A DNA stretch of 64,000 nucleotides from 1-14-2-50-31-20 sp964617555. Lineage in GTDB: Bacteria > Bacteroidota > Ignavibacteria > Ignavibacteriales > Melioribacteraceae. Below the pieces are notes generated by a model. It searched no databases, was not told where the DNA came from, and was given only the letters and a program-made list of their open reading frames with translations. Below are positions 42,682 through 49,973 of this stretch, one piece after another. Positions within the stretch are counted from its first letter, which is position 1. Every line of letters begins with the position of its first letter. Location of the stretch: contig CAZTYP010000106.1 of assembly GCA_964617555.1 (NCBI GenBank), positions 1 through 64,000 of the forward strand. Direction: 5' to 3'. A program made the position numbers and the translations under genes.

Positions 42682-44053
42682 AGAAGTTGTAATTATAGGA
42701 GCCGGAATAAGCGGATTAACAACGGCTCATTGGTTAAATAAAGAAGGTTATAAAATAAAAGTTATTGAAGCAAACCCATATGTCGGTGGTTCAATGATTT
42801 CCGAAGAAATAGATGGTTACTTAATTGATTACGGACCAAACAGCGGATTGGAAACCTCAACATTAATTAAAACATTAATTGATGATTTGGATTTAAAAAA
42901 AGAATTTATTTATGCCAATAAGGAAGGGAACAAAAGATATATTTTAAAAAACAATGAACTTATCCCGTTGCCAATGAATCCCAAAGAATTTGTTTCAACA
43001 AAACTCTTTTCCGCAAAAGCCAAGCTCAGACTGGGGTTAGAACCGTTTATCGGTAAATCAAATGACGGATATTATCAATCTATTTCGGAATTTGTTATTC
43101 GTAGATTAGGACGAGAATTTTTGGATTATGCAATTAATCCTTTTGTTGCCGGAGTTTATGCCGGCAACCCCGATAGGCTTAGTGTTAAATCGGCATTCCC
43201 GAAACTGTTTGCTTTGGAAGAAAAATACGGAGGTTTAATAAAAGGTACAATTAAGGGAGCAAAAGAGAGGAAAAAAAGAGGAGAGGAATCCAAACAAAGT
43301 GCTGCGATGTTTTCGTTTAAAAAAGGGATGGCTACGCTTCCTTTTGCCGTTGCACAAAAACTTGGAAACAAAGTGTTGTTGAATGCCGAAGTAATTTCCG
43401 TAATTAAACGGAACGGCAAATTTACCGTTTCTTATAAAATTGAAAATAAAACGAATGAAGTATTGGCAGATATTGTAATATCAACGGTTCCCGCATATAT
43501 TGCCGCTAAAATTTTTACCGGCATTGATAAAAAAGCATCCGAACATTTAAAACAAATCTATTATCCGCCTGTACAAGTTCTTTATTTGGGATATGATAAA
43601 AAGAATATTTCACGGAACCTCGACGGATTCGGATTTTTAATTCCGGCAAACGAAAAGAAAAAATTTTTAGGAGCATTATGGAGTTCCGTAATTTTTGATA
43701 ACCGTGTACCCGAAAACAAAGCAGGTTTTACTCTGTTTATCGGAGGAGCAAGGTCGCCGGAACTTTTTAAAATCAATAATAAAAAATTAGTAACGGAAGT
43801 AATTAAAGAATTTCAAGAAATAATGAAAATTACCGGTGAACCGGAGTTTGTAAAAACAAAATATTGGGAACATGCAATCCCTCAATACAACGTCGGGTAT
43901 ATTGAACATCTGAAATATTTTGAAAATTTTGAAATTGAAAATCCCGGAATTATTTTTGGCGGAAATTATATAGGAGGAATTTCCGTGGGAGATTGTATAA
44001 AAAGTTCGGAAGTTTTATTTCGGAAAGTGTCAAATATGTTTAAGGAAAAATAA
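42674..44053 (+). CDS. hemY: Protoporphyrinogen oxidase, FAD-dependent (HemY/HemG type)
   Basis: A 459-residue flavoprotein oxidising protoporphyrinogen IX to protoporphyrin IX (or coproporphyrinogen in the coproporphyrin route). The FAD-binding VIIGAGISGLTTAHWLNK near 6-23 and EANPYVGGSMISEE near 34-47 are typical of amine-oxidase-fold PPOX. NPFVAGVYAGNPDRLSVKSAFP near 157 is a family signature, and GGNYIGGISVGDCIKSS near 434-450 is the C-terminal FAD contact. HemY usually uses O2 as acceptor, which sits oddly with an anaerobic HemN, so another acceptor may serve. It overlaps hemH by 8 bases. Confidence 0.9.
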   Translation: MNKEVVIIGAGISGLTTAHWLNKEGYKIKVIEANPYVGGSMISEEIDGYLIDYGPNSGLETSTLIKTLIDDLDLKKEFIYANKEGNKRYILKNNELIPLPMNPKEFVSTKLFSAKAKLRLGLEPFIGKSNDGYYQSISEFVIRRLGREFLDYAINPFVAGVYAGNPDRLSVKSAFPKLFALEEKYGGLIKGTIKGAKERKKRGEESKQSAAMFSFKKGMATLPFAVAQKLGNKVLLNAEVISVIKRNGKFTVSYKIENKTNEVLADIVISTVPAYIAAKIFTGIDKKASEHLKQIYYPPVQVLYLGYDKKNISRNLDGFGFLIPANEKKKFLGALWSSVIFDNRVPENKAGFTLFIGGARSPELFKINNKKLVTEVIKEFQEIMKITGEPEFVKTKYWEHAIPQYNVGYIEHLKYFENFEIENPGIIFGGNYIGGISVGDCIKSSEVLFRKVSNMFKEK

Positions 44054-44082
44054 ATTAATAAGAATAAATACAGGAGTATAAA

Positions 44083-45069
44083 ATGGCAGAATATCCAACA
44101 GTAAGATTACGTCGGTTACGTCATAACCCTATTTTACGTGATATGATAAGAGAAACACATTTGCACAAATCGGATTTTATTTATCCCCTTTTTGCAGCTC
44201 CGGGTAATGGAGTAAAAAAGGAGGTAAAATCAATGCCCGGAGTTTATCAAATGTCTCTTGATATTTTGGTAGAGGAGTGCAAGGAAGTTGCCTCGCTTGG
44301 TATTCCTGCAATAATTTTATTCGGTATTCCGGAACACAAAGATGAAGTAGGTTCGGAAGCTTATGACGATGAAGGAATTATTCAGCGTGCCGTACGTGCA
44401 ATAAAAAAAGAAGTGAAGAATTTACTTGTAATTACCGATGTTTGTTTATGCGAATATACATCACACGGGCATTGCGGATTGGTAAGAGACGGTGAAATAT
44501 TAAATGATGAAACAGTTGAGTTGCTTGTAAAAGAAGCTGTATCACACGCTAAAGCGGGAGCGGATATGGTTGCTCCTTCCGATATGATGGACGGAAGAGT
44601 GGCGGCAATACGTCAAGGGCTCGACGAAAACGGATTCAGTAAAATTCCGATTATGAGTTATGCAGTAAAATATTCTTCCGGTTATTACGGACCGTTTCGC
44701 GATGCAGCCGAATCGGCTCCCTCTTTCGGCGATAGACGCTCTCACCAAATGGATGAAGCAAATACCGACGAAGCAATCCGTGAAGCGGAATCCGATATTT
44801 TGGAAGGTGCAGATATTATTATGATTAAGCCCGCAGGCCCTTATATGGATATTATTCGCAGGGTAAAAGATAAGTTTAACATTCCTCTTGCGGCATACCA
44901 AGTAAGTGGAGAATATTCCATGATTAAAGCAGCAGGCAAACTTGAATGGATTGATGAGAAACGTGTTATGATTGAGTCTTTACTGGGAATTAAACGTGCC
45001 GGTGCTGATATGATTTTGACTTATTTTGCAAAAGATATGGTAAAATTGTTAAACGAAAAACAAATATAA
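44083..45069 (+). CDS. hemB: Delta-aminolevulinic acid dehydratase (porphobilinogen synthase)
   Basis: A 328-residue enzyme condensing two aminolevulinate molecules to porphobilinogen. The catalytic lysines lie in IMSYAVKYSSGYYGPFRDAA near 191-210 and DIIMIKPAGPY near 246. The DVCLCEYTSHGHCG stretch near 120-133 has the three cysteines of the zinc-type enzyme. MPGVYQMSLD, LFGIPEHKD and ADMVAPSDMMDGRV are further family blocks. RRLRHNPILRDMIRETHLHKSDFIYPLF is the usual N-terminal arm. It has an AGGAG ribosome site and lies 29 bases after hemY, followed 33 bases later by hemL. Confidence 0.95.
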   Translation: MAEYPTVRLRRLRHNPILRDMIRETHLHKSDFIYPLFAAPGNGVKKEVKSMPGVYQMSLDILVEECKEVASLGIPAIILFGIPEHKDEVGSEAYDDEGIIQRAVRAIKKEVKNLLVITDVCLCEYTSHGHCGLVRDGEILNDETVELLVKEAVSHAKAGADMVAPSDMMDGRVAAIRQGLDENGFSKIPIMSYAVKYSSGYYGPFRDAAESAPSFGDRRSHQMDEANTDEAIREAESDILEGADIIMIKPAGPYMDIIRRVKDKFNIPLAAYQVSGEYSMIKAAGKLEWIDEKRVMIESLLGIKRAGADMILTYFAKDMVKLLNEKQI

Positions 45070-45102
45070 AAAAATATAAAACTTCAAAATTTTGGAGAAA
45101 AA

Positions 45103-46392
45103 ATGATTTATAACAAAAGTTCAAAACTGTTCGAAGAAGCGAAAAAATATATTCCCGGAGGAGTAAATTCTCCGGTGCGTGCGTTTAAATCGGTTGGCGG
45201 AACTCCGTTATTTATTGAGCATGGCGAAGGAGCAAAATTTTACGATGTTGACGGGAACGAATTTGTTGAATATATCGGAAGTTGGGGCCCGCATCTATTC
45301 GGACATAATCCCGAGTTTATTACCGAAGCGTTGAATAATGCTTTGTTAAAAGGAACCAGCTTTGGCGCCCCCACCGAGTTGGAGGTTGAAATGGCAAAAA
45401 TTATTACCGAACTTGTTCCTTCGGTTGAAAAAATAAGAATGGTAAACAGCGGTACGGAAGCAACTATGAGTGCAATACGTGCCGCACGGGGTTTTACGGG
45501 GCGGAATAAATTTATTAAATTCGAAGGATGTTATCACGGACATGCGGATTATTTTTTAATTAAAGCCGGTTCGGGAGCTTTAACATTTGGTGTACCTACA
45601 AGCCCCGGGGTTACACAAGCAAATGCAGCCGATACGCTTATTGCAAACTATAACGATATAGATTCGATAAAAGAACTTCTGCTACAAAACAAAAACGAAA
45701 TTGCTGCAATTATTATTGAACCTATAGCCGGTAATATGGGGGTAATACCCGCAACAAAAAAATTTCTTACGGAATTAAGGACACTCTGCAACGAAGAACA
45801 AATTATTCTTATTTTTGATGAAGTAATGTCCGGATTCAGAGTTGCAAAAGGAGGGGCGCAGGAAGTTTATAATATTACTCCCGATTTAACAACTTTCGGA
45901 AAAATTATAGGCGGAGGACTTCCCGTTGGTGCATTTGGCGGGAAAGCCGAAATAATGAATAAGTTGGCTCCAATAGGGCCCGTTTATCAAGCCGGAACAC
46001 TCAGTGGTAACCCGCTTGCTATGTCTGCCGGTCTTGCGGCTTTAAGGCATATTCGTAAAACGGAAAATCTTTACGATATTCTTGAAGAGAAAGCTCGATA
46101 TTTGGAAGAAGGGTTAAAAGATAATTTGAAAAGATTGAATAAATCTTTCTCGATAAATAGAGTCGGGTCAATGAGTTGTCTCTTTTTTACCGATAAGCCG
46201 GTAACCGATTTCAATTCTGCCATGAAATCCGATGCCGAACTTTACGGTAAATATTTTCATAAAATGTTAGAGCGAAATATTTATCTTGCTCCCTCGCAAT
46301 TTGAAGCAATGTTTATTTCCACGGCACATAGTATTGAAGATTTAGATAAAACAATCGAAGCAAATTATTCCGCTTTGAAAGAAATATTGTAA
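45103..46392 (+). CDS. hemL: Glutamate-1-semialdehyde 2,1-aminomutase
   Basis: A 429-residue PLP enzyme converting glutamate-1-semialdehyde to 5-aminolevulinate, completing the C5 route begun by hemA. SGTEATMSAIRAARG near 120, FEGCYHGHADYFLIKAGSG near 145 and IFDEVMSGFRVA near 240 are family blocks; TFGKIIGGGLPVGAFGG near 265-281 holds the PLP lysine. GGVNSPVRAFKSVGG near the N terminus is diagnostic of HemL. It closes the operon, so all haem steps from glutamyl-tRNA to protohaem are encoded together. A structured region follows in the gap to the next gene. Confidence 0.95.
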   Translation: MIYNKSSKLFEEAKKYIPGGVNSPVRAFKSVGGTPLFIEHGEGAKFYDVDGNEFVEYIGSWGPHLFGHNPEFITEALNNALLKGTSFGAPTELEVEMAKIITELVPSVEKIRMVNSGTEATMSAIRAARGFTGRNKFIKFEGCYHGHADYFLIKAGSGALTFGVPTSPGVTQANAADTLIANYNDIDSIKELLLQNKNEIAAIIIEPIAGNMGVIPATKKFLTELRTLCNEEQIILIFDEVMSGFRVAKGGAQEVYNITPDLTTFGKIIGGGLPVGAFGGKAEIMNKLAPIGPVYQAGTLSGNPLAMSAGLAALRHIRKTENLYDILEEKARYLEEGLKDNLKRLNKSFSINRVGSMSCLFFTDKPVTDFNSAMKSDAELYGKYFHKMLERNIYLAPSQFEAMFISTAHSIEDLDKTIEANYSALKEIL

Positions 46393-46403
46393 AATAATAT
46401 ATC

Positions 46404-46482
46404 TGTTCAAAATAAAAACGGAATTCAGATGTTATCGGTAACAAATTCCGTAAGGAATTACGTTCCGGTAAGAGTTTGAACA
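46404..46482. other. Possible structured RNA element (three-way junction)
   Basis: TGTTCAAA (46404-46411) pairs with TTTGAACA (46475-46482) and encloses two inner arms: ACGGAATT (46418-46425) with AATTCCGT (46444-46451), capped by GTTA-TCGG-TAAC, and GGAA with TTCC. AATTCC-GTAA-GGAATT can also form, excluding the first arm. It lies between hemL and rocD. A -7-like TAACTTTG at 46549 would start the rocD transcript after this element, so it may belong to the hemL 3' end or be a separate RNA. Confidence 0.35.
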
Positions 46483-46590
46483 ATAGTTTTATATGGTTTT
46501 TGTACATATCGAAATTCTTTTTCTCTCGAAACTGTAAACTATATTCAGTAACTTTGAATTTAATATTATTTTAAAACTTAGAGGCATTGC

Positions 46591-47808
46591 ATGATAAGTA
46601 AAGATTATATTGAACTTGAAGAAAAATACGGAGCCCACAACTATCATCCGCTTCCGGTGGTACTTAACAAAGGTGAGGGCCCATATGTTTGGGATGTTGA
46701 AGGGAAAAAATATTTTGATTTTTTATCCGCATATTCTGCTGTTAATCAAGGACATTGTCACCCCAAAATAATTAACGCTTTAACGGAACAGGCAAAAACC
46801 CTTACTTTAACTTCCCGTGCGTTTTTTAACGATAAATTAGGACCGTATGAAAAGTATATTACCGAATATTTCGGATACGATAAAGTGTTGCCCATGAACT
46901 CAGGCGCTGAAGCGGACGAAACAGCTCTTAAACTTGCACGCCGTTGGGGATACGATAAAAAGGGGGTGCCTGAAAATAAAGCGAAAATAATTGTTTGCGA
47001 AGGGAACTTTCACGGTAGAACAATAACAATAATTTCAATGTCAACCGATCCGGATTCGTATAAAGGGTTCGGTCCCTATACCCCGGGTTTTGAAGTTGTT
47101 CCGTATAACGATATATCAGCATTGGAAAAAGCATTGGAAGATGAAAATATTGTGGGGTTTTTAGTTGAGCCGATTCAAGGCGAAGCGGGAGTTTACGTAC
47201 CTGATGACGGATATCTTAAAAAAGCATACGATTTATGTAAATCCAAAAATGTTTTATTTATTGCAGACGAGGTTCAAACCGGAATTGCCCGTACGGGAAA
47301 ACTTTTGGCATGCGATCACGAAAATGTTCGTCCCGATATTTTAATACTCGGCAAAGCTCTTTCCGGCGGAGTTATTCCTATTTCCGCAGTGTTGGCAGAT
47401 GATGAAATAATGTTGGTAATAAAACCGGGTGAGCACGGCTCCACTTTTGGTGGTAATCCCTTGGCTGCAAAAGTGGCAACAGCTGCTTTGGAAGTTGTTA
47501 AGGAAGAAAAACTTGCCGAACGTGCCGAAAACCTCGGAAAAATTTTTAGAAAAGAGATGGAAGATTTCCAAAATCCAATGATTGAAAAAGTACGAGGTAA
47601 GGGGTTACTTAATGCAATAGTAATAAAACCGTCAAACGACAAAGAAGCATGGGATGTATGTGTTAAAATGGCTGAAAACGGATTACTTGCAAAACCGACG
47701 CATCAACATATTATACGTTTTGCTCCGCCTCTGGTCATTTCGGAAAATGAATTGAAAGAAGCAATAAAGATTATTAAAAAATCAATTGTTCAAATTTCGG
47801 AAATGTAA
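46591..47808 (+). CDS. rocD: Ornithine aminotransferase
   Basis: A 405-residue class III PLP aminotransferase converting ornithine and 2-oxoglutarate to glutamate-5-semialdehyde and glutamate. AHNYHPLPVVLNKGEGPYVWD opens it in the style of ornithine aminotransferases. MNSGAEADETALKLARRWGY near 109 and CEGNFHGRT near 137 are family blocks. FIADEVQTGIARTGK near 226 precedes the PLP lysine in LILGKALSGGVIPISAVLAD near 250. HGSTFGGNPLA follows. It has its own upstream gap of 198 bases after the haem operon, with a TAACTTTG -7-like box at 46549, and ends at a strong bidirectional terminator. N-acetylornithine aminotransferase is less likely. Confidence 0.9.
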   Translation: MISKDYIELEEKYGAHNYHPLPVVLNKGEGPYVWDVEGKKYFDFLSAYSAVNQGHCHPKIINALTEQAKTLTLTSRAFFNDKLGPYEKYITEYFGYDKVLPMNSGAEADETALKLARRWGYDKKGVPENKAKIIVCEGNFHGRTITIISMSTDPDSYKGFGPYTPGFEVVPYNDISALEKALEDENIVGFLVEPIQGEAGVYVPDDGYLKKAYDLCKSKNVLFIADEVQTGIARTGKLLACDHENVRPDILILGKALSGGVIPISAVLADDEIMLVIKPGEHGSTFGGNPLAAKVATAALEVVKEEKLAERAENLGKIFRKEMEDFQNPMIEKVRGKGLLNAIVIKPSNDKEAWDVCVKMAENGLLAKPTHQHIIRFAPPLVISENELKEAIKIIKKSIVQISEM

Positions 47809-47836
47809 TAAAAGGAGGTTGGTAAACCTCCTTTTA
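47808..47836. terminator. Bidirectional terminator between rocD and the MarR gene
   Basis: A 12-base stem TAAAAGGAGGTT / AACCTCCTTTTA with a GGTA loop and T-runs on both strands. It sits between two convergent genes and covers the stop codons of both. Confidence 0.88.
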
Positions 47837-48280
47837 TTTTGAGATTTCTGGTTTATTTAAAATTTTATTTAATGTTTTTTGTTCTTCTTGAGAAAAAACG
47901 GAAAGAACATCTTCAATGGTTTTCATATATGATGCATTATGCTCTTCAAAAAATTTTTCCCCCGTTGGTGTTAATTCAATAATTATTTCGCGTCTGTCGT
48001 GTTTGCTGAAAACACGTTTAATAAATCCTTTCTTTTCTATGGAATCTAAAATCATAGTTCTATTGCCGCTTTTTATCAACATTTTTTCATAAATTTCGGA
48101 AATTCTCAAAGCCCCTTCGTTTCCGAGTATGTTGATTATGGCAAATTGTGCCGGCGGCAATCCTGTTGATTTCATATAATCGTGAACTTTTTCTTGAATA
48201 TAATTATTTGCTTTTCCCAAATTATTAAATGTAGTAAACGCCAGTAACGTTTTGGTTTTGTAAGATGTTTTGTTTTTCAT
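47834..48280 (-). CDS. MarR family transcriptional regulator
   Basis: A 148-residue winged-helix regulator. AQFAIINILGNEGALRISEIYEKMLIK near 45-70 is the recognition region preceding the wing, DSIEKKGFIKRVFSKHDRREIIIELTPTGEKF near 79-110 is the classical MarR wing with the DxRxxxxxLT pattern. N- and C-terminal helices form the dimer. An inverted repeat in its own upstream region (48305-48328) is a likely autoregulatory site. No gene on its other side is divergent and close, so its wider targets are unknown. It is convergent with rocD. Confidence 0.88.
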   Translation of the reverse strand: MKNKTSYKTKTLLAFTTFNNLGKANNYIQEKVHDYMKSTGLPPAQFAIINILGNEGALRISEIYEKMLIKSGNRTMILDSIEKKGFIKRVFSKHDRREIIIELTPTGEKFFEEHNASYMKTIEDVLSVFSQEEQKTLNKILNKPEISK

Positions 48281-48304
48281 AAATTCTCCACTTAAAAATT
48301 ATAT

Positions 48305-48328
48305 ATGAGAAAATATAAAAATTCTCAT
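48305..48328. promoter_or_regulatory. Candidate MarR operator
   Basis: ATGAGAA (48305-48311) and TTCTCAT (48322-48328) form a perfect inverted repeat with a 10-base AT-only spacer, 25 bases upstream of the MarR start. The rest of the 289-base gap to the response-regulator gene is AT-rich; it holds one AT-only hairpin (AAACAATTT at 48418 with AAATTGTTT at 48435) and no gene I can support. Confidence 0.45.
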
Positions 48329-48569
48329 TCTAATTTCAAATAGAAATAATGAATATTATTCTTTTTAAAAAAGAGTAAATAGTTTTTAATATTATCAAAA
48401 TTAAGTAGAATAAAATTAAACAATTTGGTTTATAAAATTGTTTTTTTTGATTTAAGCCCATTTATTTCAAATATAAAAGCAGGTGGTAAATAAGCGGGGT
48501 AAAAAGCAACGAAAGAATGAAAAAATAATATGAAGAAAATATTTATCTGTAAAAATCAGTATAATATCG

Positions 48570-49973
48570 TTATCCGGTTTTTCGCTCAATATTTTCCAAT
48601 AAATATTTTAATCCCTGATATGTTAAGCCGAGTTCTTTTGCGGCAAGGGTTTTGTTTCCGTCAAATTTTTTAAGTGCTTTATTTATTAACCAATATTTTG
48701 CATCTTCCAGTTCTTTAAGCGAACCGGTCTTAAAAAAATATTTATTTTCTTCTTCTTTGTACTCGGGGTGTTTTAGATAATGTTCGTGAGTAATGGTTCC
48801 GAAAACAACATAATTTTTAATAAAGTTAGCAAGTTCTCTAATATTTCCGAACCAATCTCTATTATTAATGTGTTCCCATATTTCTTGAGGTAATTCTTTT
48901 TTCTCTTTTTGATAAAGGTCGAGGAAGTAATTGACCAAATCATAAAGGTCTTCTTTTCTTTCTCTTAACGGAGGCAATTCAATTATTGTGGTTGCAATTC
49001 TGTAATATAAATCTTCTCGCAAAAATCCCTTATTAATTGCTTCGTGGACGTTTCTGTTTGTGGAAGAAATAATTTGAACGTCAACATCCGTCTCTTTTGT
49101 TTCGCCTACGCGCATAATTTTTTTTTCTTGAATTGCTCTCAACAATTTTGACTGTAACATTATAGGCATCTCCGTAATTTCATCAAGAAATAAAACACCT
49201 CCGTTTGCGGCTTCAAAATAACCCGCACTCCCTTGTCTTGCATCGGTAAAAGCACCTTGCCTGTAACCAAAAAGAGATGCCTCGGCAAGAGATTCGGGTA
49301 GGGTGGCACAATTTACGGCAATAAAGGGCTTATCTTTTCTGTCTCCGTTACGATGGATATATTGTGCAATTAATTCTTTTCCGGTTCCGGTTTCACCGAC
49401 TATTAGTGCGTTTAGGGAATATTCCGCAACGGATTTTGCCCGTTTTAATGCTTCTAACAAAGGAGGTGAATTTCCTATAATTACGGCATGGTTTTTTTCA
49501 AAATTGTTAAAAACTTGTTCTCTTAATACTTTATTTTCCGTTTGCAACCTTTCTTGAAGTTTGATGTTCTCTTCTTCAATTGTTTTGATGTGCATCAATC
49601 TGTTTATTGTGGAACGAAGCTGAAATTCCTCGTAGGGTTTTTTTAAAATATCACTTACTCCTATTCTGGTTGCTCTGATAAAAGCTTCCTCTTCGGAGTA
49701 TCCTGTAATTAGAATAAACTTTAATAATTTTTTCTTTTTCGTTGTTTTTTCAATTATATCCAGTCCGGTTGTGCCGTGTAATTTCAAATCGAGAATAGCT
49801 ATATCATATTCGTTTTTAGATAACAACTGCAACGCCTTATCCGAGTTGCTGGTTGCAGTAACATCGTATATATTATCTTTAAGTGAGAGAATAATGTTTT
49901 CGAGCGAAAACTCATCGTCATCAATTACAAAAACTCTAATCTTATTTTTTGTTTTAATTTCATCCTTTTTCAT
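48570..49973 (-). CDS. Sigma54-dependent response regulator (NtrC family)
   Basis: A 467-residue three-domain activator. The receiver (about 12-125) has the acidic pocket D18-D20, the phosphoacceptor D62 in AILDLKLHG and the KKP lysine near 112. A coiled-coil linker (about 126-160) leads to the AAA+ domain: Walker A GETGTGKE (193-200), Walker B LFLDE (261-265). The sigma54-contact loop reads GAFTDA (240-245) where GAFTGA is canonical. The C-terminal helix-turn-helix (about 425-467) is Fis-like: NKTLAAKELGLTYQGLKYLLE. It overlaps the sensor-kinase gene by 14 bases. A sigma54 promoter with two upstream repeats lies divergent from the pair and is its likely target. Confidence 0.92.
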   Translation of the reverse strand: MKKDEIKTKNKIRVFVIDDDEFSLENIILSLKDNIYDVTATSNSDKALQLLSKNEYDIAILDLKLHGTTGLDIIEKTTKKKKLLKFILITGYSEEEAFIRATRIGVSDILKKPYEEFQLRSTINRLMHIKTIEEENIKLQERLQTENKVLREQVFNNFEKNHAVIIGNSPPLLEALKRAKSVAEYSLNALIVGETGTGKELIAQYIHRNGDRKDKPFIAVNCATLPESLAEASLFGYRQGAFTDARQGSAGYFEAANGGVLFLDEITEMPIMLQSKLLRAIQEKKIMRVGETKETDVDVQIISSTNRNVHEAINKGFLREDLYYRIATTIIELPPLRERKEDLYDLVNYFLDLYQKEKKELPQEIWEHINNRDWFGNIRELANFIKNYVVFGTITHEHYLKHPEYKEEENKYFFKTGSLKELEDAKYWLINKALKKFDGNKTLAAKELGLTYQGLKYLLENIERKTG

